A DNA stretch of 28,269 bases from CAXMWX01 sp051008185. GTDB taxonomy: Bacteria > Pseudomonadota > Gammaproteobacteria > Eutrophobiales > Eutrophobiaceae. Positions 1-7,452 of this stretch are shown here, one piece after another. Each line of letters opens with the position of its first letter. Within the stretch, counting starts at the first letter, position 1. The position numbers and the translations under genes were made by a program. Below the pieces are notes generated by a model. The model was not told the DNA's origin. It saw only the letters and a program-made list of their open reading frames with translations, and did not search any database. The stretch spans positions 1-28,269 of the forward strand of contig JBPCXW010000051.1 in the NCBI GenBank assembly GCA_051008185.1, read 5' to 3'.

Positions 1-52
1 CTCCCCCCTTGAGGGGGAGCCAAAGGAGGCGAAGCCTGCTTTGGTGGGGGGA
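1..52. repeat. Nested palindromic intergenic repeat (REP-like)
   Basis: Two hairpins lie side by side. The first is a perfect 7-bp stem (CTCCCCC / GGGGGAG, positions 1-7 and 13-19) with a 5-base loop. The second is an imperfect stem CCAAAG-AGGC / GCCT-CTTTGG (about 21-45) with one internal mismatch, followed by a G run. The look (C-run/G-run stem followed by a second palindrome) is that of dispersed REP-type repeats found between bacterial genes. It sits just past the stop codon of the leftward ATP-grasp gene, so it could also act as that gene's transcription end. The element may extend beyond the left edge of the window. Its copy number in the genome cannot be judged from here. Confidence 0.6.
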
Positions 53-64
53 TCGATGTATCGC

Positions 65-1180
65 TCATTGTCCGGACTCACAGTAGTCGTATATTGTTGT
101 GGCGAGTTGTAGCAAATCGTTGTGGGCTTGATCAATGTCTGTGTGGCTTAGTAGCAGACTCATGATGGGGTGGCCGCCGCTGATTCGTTGGCCTGTGGGG
201 GGGATGTCGGCCAACTCGGTTGTTGTGTCCAGTTGCAAGTCACGGCGCATCTGCGTTGGGTCGGGGAATAACAGATCGTGCGGGGCGAACAGGTAACCCT
301 TGGCGACTACACCTGTTGCCCTGCCCTGCGGCATAGTGAATACTTGATTGAGACTGGCCTGACAATGCAGATCAATGGTGGTGATGGCCCAGGCCTTTTC
401 ATATATCTCAACGGAGGCGGTGTAGCGCGGGTTGATCTCCACCGGATACACTGTCTCGCCGGTGACGATGGCGTCAATACCGAACAGTCCGGTTAGTGCA
501 AACTCGCTGACCAGTAACTCCGCCAGGTTTGACCAGTTGGCACGCTCCCGTGCGGAGATCGTTAGCGGGCCGACACTGCCACAATAACTATAACGTTGTG
601 CATGCAACTCCGGCAAACCCACAAGCTGTCTGCTCACACCCAACAACTGACAGTGCCGACCATCGCCAATAAAAACCGCCGACCGGCTTTCGCCATCAAT
701 ATACTGCTGCAAATACACCTCACCGACCGGCGTCCGGCCATCATGTAACTGGATGCCTGCCCCACCGGCACCCCGCACCGGTTTTTGTAACCAGCGTCCG
801 GCGGCGGGTTTGCCCGACACTGCGGGGACGGGTAGCCCGTGAGCGGCAAACAAATCAGCAACAGACTGATGCTGCTGCAAACTCACACATACCGCGCTGT
901 TATTGCCCAACAACCTCCTGGCCCGCTGCAACTCACCCAGAGTTTCAGGATAATTTTCCAACGCACCGGTATAGAGAAACGGCGCCGCCGGTGCCACCCG
1001 TAGCAACTCTGACAACAGTTCCGGATAACCCCCCTCCGGTATGACCCGACCCTGCCCGATAGCCCTGAGGTCTGTATCGCCAAACTGATCGATCCAGTAG
1101 ACCGAATAACCGGCACGGCAGGCCGACTGTGCCGCGGCACGGGCGCTACTGCCCAGTATGATTAGTTGTTTATCATTCAT
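65..1180 (-). CDS. ATP-grasp protein, COG2232-like (possible tetrahydromethanopterin-pathway OrfY type)
   Basis: A predicted 371-residue soluble ATP-grasp ligase. The N-terminus, ILGSSARAAAQSACRAGY (about residues 8-25), resembles the opening of COG2232 'predicted ATP-dependent carboligases'. The ATP-grasp core follows: LQKPVRGAGGAG (131-142, with Lys133 and the glycine-rich loop), LQQYIDGESR (157-166), Asp236 in GLFGIDAIV, and the metal-binding EINPR (248-252). The ATG at 1180 was chosen because the recognisable fold begins at once after it. An in-frame start upstream would overlap the divergent neighbour and adds no conserved sequence. Genes of this kind sit in the tetrahydromethanopterin biosynthesis clusters of methylotrophs (often called OrfY), usually near a RimK-like ligase, as here. 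The substrate is not known to me. The ATP-grasp fold is secure; the link to the C1 cofactor is inference. Confidence 0.8.
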   Translation of the reverse strand: MNDKQLIILGSSARAAAQSACRAGYSVYWIDQFGDTDLRAIGQGRVIPEGGYPELLSELLRVAPAAPFLYTGALENYPETLGELQRARRLLGNNSAVCVSLQQHQSVADLFAAHGLPVPAVSGKPAAGRWLQKPVRGAGGAGIQLHDGRTPVGEVYLQQYIDGESRSAVFIGDGRHCQLLGVSRQLVGLPELHAQRYSYCGSVGPLTISARERANWSNLAELLVSEFALTGLFGIDAIVTGETVYPVEINPRYTASVEIYEKAWAITTIDLHCQASLNQVFTMPQGRATGVVAKGYLFAPHDLLFPDPTQMRRDLQLDTTTELADIPPTGQRISGGHPIMSLLLSHTDIDQAHNDLLQLATTIYDYCESGQ

Positions 1181-1237
1181 CCGTGCAGACAGTATACTGC
1201 CTGTGCGGCTGAACCGGTCGCAAAAACTATTTATCCA

Positions 1238-2119
1238 ATGCGGCATATTGTTATTTTTTCCGAGAACTGTGGCTGGCATGAGCAACAACTGCAGCAGGCG
1301 TTTGCCGCGCAGGGCTTGCAACACAGCGTGCTTTCACTCAGCGATTGTCGGCTTGGTTTTGAGCAAAACCTGAACGGTATTGATATTCCGGGTTTTGATA
1401 ACAGCTTGCCCGCCGCGGTGTTTGTGCGCGGCATCCCGACCGGCAGTTTTGAGGAAGTGACTTTCAGGCTGGACATCCTGCATGCCTTGCAGGCATGCGG
1501 TGTGCCTGTTTGCAATAGTGCCGCCAGCATTGAGCATACGGTTGATAAGGCCATGACCAGTTTTCTGTTGTCACGCAACGGCATCAAGACACCGGCGGTG
1601 TGGGTTGGTGGATCCAGACAACAGGCAGAGGAGTTGATTGCGCGACAACTGGAACAGAGGAAGCTACTGGTGCAAAAACCGTTGTTCGGCAACTGTGGCC
1701 GGGGTTTGCAACTGATTGACAGCGTGCATTGTGAATTGGATGCGGAGTTGATCAACGGTATCTATTACTTGCAGCAATACATTGATCAGGCTGATCGCAA
1801 TGGCCGGGACTGGCGGGTGTTTGTGCTTGGGCATCAGGCCGTCGCGGCGATGGAGCGGGTCTCGCCACACTGGATTACCAACCGGGCGCGGGGCGGGGAA
1901 TGTCTGCCGACGGCACTGACGCCGGTGTTGCGTGAGTTGGCGGAGGGCGCATCGCGTGCGACCGGTATTGAATACGGCGGCGTTGATATCATCCGTGACA
2001 AGCAAGGTGATTATCTGGTGCTGGAGGTCAATAGCATACCGGCCTGGCATGGTTTGCAGTCAGTGCATCCGCATAACATTGCCGGGCAGTTGGCGGAGAA
2101 ACTGCTGGGCAGGATATAG
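1238..2119 (+). CDS. RimK-family ATP-grasp ligase (MptN/Orf9-like glutamate ligase candidate)
   Basis: A predicted 293-residue ATP-grasp enzyme of the RimK / glutathione synthase type. Such enzymes activate a carboxylate as an acyl phosphate and join it to an amino group, often adding glutamate. Visible motifs are Lys104 in VDKAMT, LVQKPLFGNCGRG (144-156) with Lys147 and the glycine-rich loop, QQYID (179-183), DWRVFVLG (191-198), TNRARGG (214-220), Asp250 in GGVDII, and the Mg-binding LEVNSIPAWHG (262-272). The ATG at 1238 was preferred over a start 72 bases upstream because it opens directly into the beta-strand RHIVIFSEN. It is divergent from the other ATP-grasp gene with 57 bp between them. 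In methylotrophs a RimK-like gene (Orf9) is part of the tetrahydromethanopterin gene set; in archaea MptN adds glutamate to that cofactor. RimK itself or another peptide ligase remains possible. Confidence 0.8.
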   Translation: MRHIVIFSENCGWHEQQLQQAFAAQGLQHSVLSLSDCRLGFEQNLNGIDIPGFDNSLPAAVFVRGIPTGSFEEVTFRLDILHALQACGVPVCNSAASIEHTVDKAMTSFLLSRNGIKTPAVWVGGSRQQAEELIARQLEQRKLLVQKPLFGNCGRGLQLIDSVHCELDAELINGIYYLQQYIDQADRNGRDWRVFVLGHQAVAAMERVSPHWITNRARGGECLPTALTPVLRELAEGASRATGIEYGGVDIIRDKQGDYLVLEVNSIPAWHGLQSVHPHNIAGQLAEKLLGRI

Positions 2120-2126
2120 GCAGGTG

Positions 2127-2912
2127 TTACGGGTTTAGCAGGCTCATGGCCTGTTGGTACAGATTTTCATTGCCGGCGGCGATGATCAGGCCGCCGCTTG
2201 CCGCGGAGTTGCCCTGCCAATCGGTCACGATGCCGCCGGCCCCCTCAATGACCGGGATTAGCGGCATGATGTCGTAAGACGACAGGCCGCCCTCAATGAC
2301 GAGATCGACATAACCGCTCGCCAGCATCGCGTAGCCCATGCAATCGGTGCCGAAGCGGGAGAACTGACAGGCGCGTAATACGCGGTTGAAGCGGGCCAGA
2401 GATTCCTCTTCGGGATACATATACGGGTGGGTGCAACACAACACGGCGTCGGCCAGTTTGTCGCGTTGCCTGACCTTGTTTTCTATTTTGACATTATCGC
2501 GAATCAAATAGCTGTGGCGGCCATCACCGACCCAACTCTCGCCGAGCACGGGTTGCCGCATGCCGCCTGCGACGCATTTGTCGCCGTCCATCACGCCTAC
2601 CAGTATGCCCCACACCGGCAGGCCGGAGACGAAGCTGCGGGTGCCGTCTATCGGATCAATGATCCAGGTCATGCTATCTGTGCTGACTGTGGGGGCGAAC
2701 TCTTCACCGATGATATTGTGCTGCGGATAGGCACGGGTAATCCTGTCGCGGATAAATTGTTCCACCTCCCTGTCCGCCTGTGTTACCGGATCAAATATGT
2801 CACTGCCTTTATTATCAACTTGCAACTTGCTGCGAAAATGTTTCAGCGCATGCTCACCTGCCTCGGCGATCATCTCGGTGATAAAATCCAGATACGCTTG
2901 TTGTGTATTCAC
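2127..2912 (-). CDS. hisN: Histidinol-phosphatase, inositol-monophosphatase family
   Basis: A 261-residue member of the Mg-dependent, Li-sensitive inositol monophosphatase fold. The metal site is complete: GEEF (69-72), DPIDGT (86-91) and Asp214 in SYDIMPLIPVIEGAGG. The stretch around RQPVLGESWVGDG resembles HisN-type histidinol-phosphate phosphatases more than true inositol phosphatases, so the likely reaction is histidinol phosphate to histidinol. I chose the GTG at 2912, which has a short GAG about ten bases upstream and starts 17 bp after the stop of the upstream enzyme gene. A TTG at 2927 is the alternative. It lies directly downstream of the FadB-like gene on the same strand and is probably cotranscribed, though the two pathways are unrelated. 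It meets the rightward RimK-like gene tail to tail with 7 bp between them. No other his genes are in view. Confidence 0.82.
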   Translation of the reverse strand: MNTQQAYLDFITEMIAEAGEHALKHFRSKLQVDNKGSDIFDPVTQADREVEQFIRDRITRAYPQHNIIGEEFAPTVSTDSMTWIIDPIDGTRSFVSGLPVWGILVGVMDGDKCVAGGMRQPVLGESWVGDGRHSYLIRDNVKIENKVRQRDKLADAVLCCTHPYMYPEEESLARFNRVLRACQFSRFGTDCMGYAMLASGYVDLVIEGGLSSYDIMPLIPVIEGAGGIVTDWQGNSAASGGLIIAAGNENLYQQAMSLLNP

Positions 2913-2929
2913 TATTGTCGTGCTCAACG

Positions 2930-5029
2930 CTACTGCCGCGCCGCGCTCCATTCGGCAAAGGTTTGGTCTTGTTGCGCCAATTGCTCCAGTAACGGGGCCG
3001 GTGTCCAGTAGCGGTCGCCGTAGCGGCTGCGATATTTGCATACGGCATCGTAGATGTTTTTCAAACCAATCGTGTCAGCGTAGTGCATCGGCCCGCCGCG
3101 ATAGCGTGGCATACCGTAACCGTTCACAAACACCACATCAATATCGCCCGGACGTAGTGCAATGCCCTCCTCCAGCAGCAGCGCGCCCTCGTTGATCATC
3201 GCACATAGCATACGCTGCACGATTTCCTCATCGCTGATTTGGCATGGTTCTATGCTTAGGGTCGCGGCCTCGCGTGCGGCAATCTGCATCACTTCCGGGT
3301 CCGGCACGGCCTTTCTGCCTTCGTATTTGTAGATACCGGCGCCGGTCTTTTGCCCGAGCCTGCCCATCTCCACCAGCACCTCACAGATGCGGTAATAGGC
3401 CGGATCATCGGGCCGATCCGGCCACTCGGCCATCAGTTTTTGGAACACATCCAGACCGGACAGATCAGCTACCGCATGCGGGCCCATCGCCATGCCCCAA
3501 TCAAAGGCGACCTGATCCACGCGCTCCGGCGGGATGCCTTCCAGTAGCATCAGTTCGGCCTCGCGCAGATAGGGGAAAAACATTCTGTTGCCTATGAAGC
3601 CGAAACACACTCCGGCCAATACGCCTACCTTGCGGATGCGTTTGGCCAAGGCCATCGCGGTGGCGATCACATCTTTTGCCGTTTTGTCGGCGCGCACGAT
3701 CTCCAGCAACGGCATCACATTGGCCGGGGCGAAAAAGTGCAAGCCGATGATGTCTTGCGGACGTTTGGTTGCTGTGGCCAATTCGTTGATGTCAAGGCTG
3801 GAAGTATTGGTGGCGAGGATCGCACCGGGTTTGCATACCTCATTCAGTTTGCTGAACACCTCTTTTTTGACGGCCATGTTTTCAAATACGGCCTCAATCA
3901 CCAGATCGGCATCGGCGATATCAGAGTATGCGGTGGCGGGTGTGATCAGGGCCATATTTTTTTGCAGTTGTTCGGCGGTCAGCTTGCCTTTATCCACCGA
4001 GCCTGTGTAATACTTGCGGATACGTTCCAGTCCCTTTTGTAACTGTTGTTGATCGGCCTCCAGCAGGGTGACCGGGATACCGACGGCAATAAAATTCATC
4101 GCGATGCCGCTACCCATCGTACCGGCACCGATGATGGCGACGCTTGTAATGTCACGGGCGGGGGTATCTTTGGGCACATCCGGGATGCGAGCGATTTCCC
4201 GCTCGGCAAAAAACAGATGCCGTTGCGCCAGAGAATGAGGCGAGGCCTTGCATTCATCAAACAGGCGACGTTCTATCACCATGCCCTCCTTGTAGGGATG
4301 CTCAAGTGCCGCCTTTACGCATTGCACTATCTTGCCGGGGGAGAAGAAACCGCGCGCGGTCTTTGCCAGGCGTTGCTCGTATTCGGCGAAAAAGTCTTGA
4401 TCAATCCCGTTGCTATCAACACGCTGCTCGCTGAGACGACGCACCCCGGCCTGCTTCTTCAGTAATGTTTTTGCATAAGCGATGGCGGCTTGTGGCAGGT
4501 CATCTTCTATAATTTCATCAATGATGCCGTGTTGCTGTGCCACCGTTGCCGGGATGGGCCGACCGGATAACATCATGTCCAGGGCCTGTTTGACACCGGC
4601 CAGACGCGGCAGGCGTTGTGTCCCCCCGGCCCCCGGGTGCAAACCCAGTGCCACTTCCGGCAGGCCGACCCGCGCTGCTTCTACGGCGATCCGGTAATGG
4701 CAACCCATTGCCACCTCCAGGCCACCGCCCAGAGCGACACCGTGTATGGCAGCAATAGTAATTTTGTCTGCGGCCTCCAGCTTATCCACCAGCTCAGGCA
4801 ACCAGGGATCCTGCACCGGCTTGTCAAACTCGGTAATATCAGCACCGGCAATAAAGGTACGACCCTTGCCAATCAACACCGCCGCCTGCGCTGAATCATC
4901 CACCGCCAACTTGTCCAGAGCCTCCCAGCAACCCAGCCTGACGGCATGTGACAGCGCATTCACGGGGGGATTGTCTATGGTGATAATGGCAATTCCATCA
5001 ACAACTTCATAGCTGACCGGATCGGGCAT
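2930..5029 (-). CDS. Bifunctional enoyl-CoA hydratase / 3-hydroxyacyl-CoA dehydrogenase (FadB/FadJ-like)
   Basis: A 699-residue two-domain beta-oxidation enzyme. Residues 1 to about 190 form a crotonase domain with the oxyanion-hole segment IHGVALGGGLEVAMG and both catalytic glutamates (Glu105, Glu125). From about 295 comes an NAD-dependent 3-hydroxyacyl-CoA dehydrogenase: Rossmann motif GAGTMGSG (301-308), catalytic His431 in GLHFFAPANVMPLLEIV, then the tandem C-terminal dehydrogenase repeats. It would hydrate trans-2-enoyl-CoA and oxidise the resulting 3-hydroxyacyl-CoA to 3-ketoacyl-CoA. The length fits the family. The ATG at 5029 has a good GAGGAA seven bases upstream. No thiolase follows it, but a thiolase lies 21 kb away at 26205. 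Whether it serves fatty acids, aromatic acids or branched acids cannot be told from sequence. The divergent neighbour is an aromatic-acid-type importer. Confidence 0.92.
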   Translation of the reverse strand: MPDPVSYEVVDGIAIITIDNPPVNALSHAVRLGCWEALDKLAVDDSAQAAVLIGKGRTFIAGADITEFDKPVQDPWLPELVDKLEAADKITIAAIHGVALGGGLEVAMGCHYRIAVEAARVGLPEVALGLHPGAGGTQRLPRLAGVKQALDMMLSGRPIPATVAQQHGIIDEIIEDDLPQAAIAYAKTLLKKQAGVRRLSEQRVDSNGIDQDFFAEYEQRLAKTARGFFSPGKIVQCVKAALEHPYKEGMVIERRLFDECKASPHSLAQRHLFFAEREIARIPDVPKDTPARDITSVAIIGAGTMGSGIAMNFIAVGIPVTLLEADQQQLQKGLERIRKYYTGSVDKGKLTAEQLQKNMALITPATAYSDIADADLVIEAVFENMAVKKEVFSKLNEVCKPGAILATNTSSLDINELATATKRPQDIIGLHFFAPANVMPLLEIVRADKTAKDVIATAMALAKRIRKVGVLAGVCFGFIGNRMFFPYLREAELMLLEGIPPERVDQVAFDWGMAMGPHAVADLSGLDVFQKLMAEWPDRPDDPAYYRICEVLVEMGRLGQKTGAGIYKYEGRKAVPDPEVMQIAAREAATLSIEPCQISDEEIVQRMLCAMINEGALLLEEGIALRPGDIDVVFVNGYGMPRYRGGPMHYADTIGLKNIYDAVCKYRSRYGDRYWTPAPLLEQLAQQDQTFAEWSAARQ

Positions 5030-5121
5030 GGTAGATTCCTCGGGTTTATCGGGCTTGCATTGATGGCCGTTATACTAATACAGTGCACCTTTACAAATCC
5101 AGTATCAATCAGGATAAATAT

Positions 5122-6456
5122 ATGAGCGGCACGATAGAGACAGGCGGGGAACCGAATATAATACGGCAACGTATTGATGAAGGCGGGCTTACGCCGGGCA
5201 TTATTATCATCGTTGCCTTGTGCTTTATCCTGAATATGTTTGACGGCTTTGATGTCGTTGCGATGTCAGTCGCCATGCCCGCTCTGGCTGAGGCCTGGGG
5301 TTTATCCGGCGATCTGCGCGGCTATATACTCAGTGCCGCCCTGCTGGGTATGGCCCTGGGTGCTATGCTGTTGGCACCGCTTTGTGATCGTCTGGGCCGC
5401 CGCAGGATGATCATCTATTCCTCTGTTGTCACTGGTAGTTGCATGATCATTACCAGCCTGTTGCCACAATCGGTGGTGCTTATGATCGGCATCCGTGTCG
5501 TGACTGGCCTGGGTATCGGTGTCATCCTCGTCAGCACCGCGGCGGTTGTTGCTGAATTCACACCACAACGCTGGCGCAACTTTGCTGTGCCGCTGGCGAT
5601 ATCCGGTTATCCCTTCGGTGCCATGCTGATCAGCCCTATTGCCGAATATGTACTGCCGAATTACGGTTGGGAATACCTGTTCATGCTGGGTGGCATATTG
5701 ACGCTGACGGCATCAATAGCATTGTTTGTTTTGTTGCCCGAATCCATCAGTTTCATGGCTACCCAAAGCAGACGCAACAATAATCAGTTGCCGGAGATCA
5801 ATGTCGCCCTCACCCGCATCGGTCGCGCGCCCATTGAGACCATACCTGCCGTTGAGCCGGCACCCAAGGCAGGGCGTGTTGCCTCCATACTCACACACGC
5901 TTATCGGGTGGATACCGTTAAACTCTGGATCGCTTTTTTTGCCGCGTTTGCTACTTTATACTTCCTGCTTTCCTGGATACCATCATTGTTTGTGAACAGT
6001 GGATTGACACGGGCTGAGGGTATTCGTGCGTTGTTCTTTTTCAATCTCGGCGGGATAGTGGGTATCTACACCATCGGTATGATTACCTCCTGGCTGCATC
6101 TCGGACGCACGATCTCGCTGTACTATTTCCTGACCGCAGCCGCCATGCTGTATTTTTCCATCGCACAACTCGCTGATCCGGAACGTCTGAACATACTGAT
6201 CTTTGTCACCGGTATGGGAATGCACGGTGCCTTTGCCGCCATGTATGCCGTCGCAGCCCGTGTTTATGCCGTTACGGAACGCGCCACCGGCATCGGCTGG
6301 TCCATCGGCCTTGGTCGCATCGGTGCCATTGTCTCACCCTCCATAGCGGGCCTGCTACTGACCCTGGGCTGGACCATGTATCCGATGTTCGTACTGTTTG
6401 CCATGCCGATACTGCTATCGGCATTTCTGGTTGCAACGGTAAAGTTGCGGGTTTGA
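5122..6456 (+). CDS. MFS transporter, aromatic acid:H+ symporter (AAHS) type
   Basis: A 444-residue inner-membrane permease with twelve predictable hydrophobic segments and a central loop near residues 215-260. TM1 carries MFDGFDVVAMS (about 39-49), whose DGFD is typical of the AAHS family (PcaK, BenK). The loop after TM2 carries MFS motif A, APLCDRLGRRR (85-95). AAHS members import aromatic carboxylates such as 4-hydroxybenzoate, benzoate or related acids with protons; the substrate here is unknown. The ATG at 5122 has AGGAT about nine bases upstream and is preferred to a GTG at 5083. It is divergent from the FadB/FadJ-like gene with 92 bp between them, which hints at shared use in aromatic or fatty acid catabolism, though no ring-cleavage gene is in view. 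It converges on pyrD with an 18-bp gap. Confidence 0.87.
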   Translation: MSGTIETGGEPNIIRQRIDEGGLTPGIIIIVALCFILNMFDGFDVVAMSVAMPALAEAWGLSGDLRGYILSAALLGMALGAMLLAPLCDRLGRRRMIIYSSVVTGSCMIITSLLPQSVVLMIGIRVVTGLGIGVILVSTAAVVAEFTPQRWRNFAVPLAISGYPFGAMLISPIAEYVLPNYGWEYLFMLGGILTLTASIALFVLLPESISFMATQSRRNNNQLPEINVALTRIGRAPIETIPAVEPAPKAGRVASILTHAYRVDTVKLWIAFFAAFATLYFLLSWIPSLFVNSGLTRAEGIRALFFFNLGGIVGIYTIGMITSWLHLGRTISLYYFLTAAAMLYFSIAQLADPERLNILIFVTGMGMHGAFAAMYAVAARVYAVTERATGIGWSIGLGRIGAIVSPSIAGLLLTLGWTMYPMFVLFAMPILLSAFLVATVKLRV

Positions 6457-6474
6457 TCCGGTAGTCAGGCCCTG

Positions 6475-7440
6475 TCAATCCATACCGGGTACGGACACGT
6501 CTCCGTGTAACTGCAAGGTGCCGATCAGATCGGTGATGTGTTTCAGTTTGTGTTGGTCCAGATAGGCGAGTAGTTCCCGGTTCAGGGTTTTGCAGATTAG
6601 TGGTTCGTAAAACAGGGCGGTGCCGATGCCGATGCCGGTGGCTCCGGCGATCAGGAACTCCAGGGCGTCCCGGGTTGAGGTGATGCCGCCCTGCCCTATT
6701 ATCGGGACCTGGTGTTGTTTGCATACCTGATATACCTGATGCACCATCAGTAAGGCGATGGGTTTGATCGCCGGGCCGGACAGGCCGCCACGGTTGTTGC
6801 CGATTACCGGTTGCCGGGTGGCGGGGTCTATCGCCATGCCCATGACGGTGTTGATTACCGCCAGGGCGTCGCTGCCGGCCTCAATGCACAGGCGGGCGTT
6901 TTCTGCGATGTCGGTCTGGTTCGGGGACAGTTTGGTGATCAGGGGTTTGTCGGTGACCTTTCTGCATACCTCAACTACCCTGGCGGACATCTCCGGATAG
7001 TTGCCGAAGGTCATGCCGCCTTCTTTTATGTTCGGGCAGGAGATGTTGATCTCAATGGCATCAATGTCGGAATCATCAAAGAGGCGGGTGACTTGTTCGT
7101 ATTCCTGTAGTGTGGATCCGCATACGTTGGCGATAAAACGAGTTTCGGAAAAATCCAGGGCGGGCAGGTATTCCTGCACTACCTTGTGCGCCCCCGGGTT
7201 TTGCAGGCCGATGGAATTGAGCATGCCCATATAGGTCTCGGCTATGCGGTGCGGGTTGTTGCCTGCCCGGGGTTCCAGAGTAGTGCCTTTCAGGCAGATG
7301 CCGCCTACATCGGTATTGGAAAAACCCTTGACGCGGGTGTATTCCTCGCCGAAGCCTACGCAACCGGATAATAAAACCAGCGGGGAATTGAACTGCATGC
7401 CGCAAAAATCCAGTTGTAGTTTGTTGTGTTTTTTTGCCAT
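6475..7440 (-). CDS. pyrD: Dihydroorotate dehydrogenase, class 1 (1B-like) catalytic subunit
   Basis: A 321-residue soluble FMN-dependent TIM barrel that oxidises dihydroorotate to orotate in pyrimidine synthesis. NSIGLQNPG (75-83), the catalytic cysteine in NISCPNIKEGG (Cys135), NTVMGMAID with GGLSGPAIKPIAL, and GQGGI are all class 1 features. A cysteine base marks class 1; class 2 enzymes use serine and carry an N-terminal membrane helix, which is absent. The sequence resembles the PyrD partner of the NAD-linked class 1B enzyme, which needs the iron-sulfur/FAD subunit PyrK; no pyrK is adjacent. It lies 12 bp after gpsA and is probably cotranscribed with it. No clear ribosome binding site precedes the ATG at 7440. 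The dihydropyrimidine dehydrogenase subunit PreA is a relative, but the motifs fit PyrD better. Confidence 0.88.
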   Translation of the reverse strand: MAKKHNKLQLDFCGMQFNSPLVLLSGCVGFGEEYTRVKGFSNTDVGGICLKGTTLEPRAGNNPHRIAETYMGMLNSIGLQNPGAHKVVQEYLPALDFSETRFIANVCGSTLQEYEQVTRLFDDSDIDAIEINISCPNIKEGGMTFGNYPEMSARVVEVCRKVTDKPLITKLSPNQTDIAENARLCIEAGSDALAVINTVMGMAIDPATRQPVIGNNRGGLSGPAIKPIALLMVHQVYQVCKQHQVPIIGQGGITSTRDALEFLIAGATGIGIGTALFYEPLICKTLNRELLAYLDQHKLKHITDLIGTLQLHGDVSVPGMD

Positions 7441-7452
7441 CGGGTTTGCGGT

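Noticed and set aside
1231..1755. A Cys/Ser-rich open frame of 174 codons opposite the RimK-like gene
   Set aside because: The odd composition is what the reverse strand of a Gln/Leu/Ala-rich gene gives; there is no ribosome binding site or domain.
2427..3011. A 194-codon frame opposite the HisN-type phosphatase and the end of the FadB-like gene
   Set aside because: It spans two well-supported genes on the other strand and has no motif of its own.
5071..5076. TATACT as the -10 box of the AAHS importer promoter
   Set aside because: A good -10 match, but no acceptable -35 box at 15-19 bases upstream.
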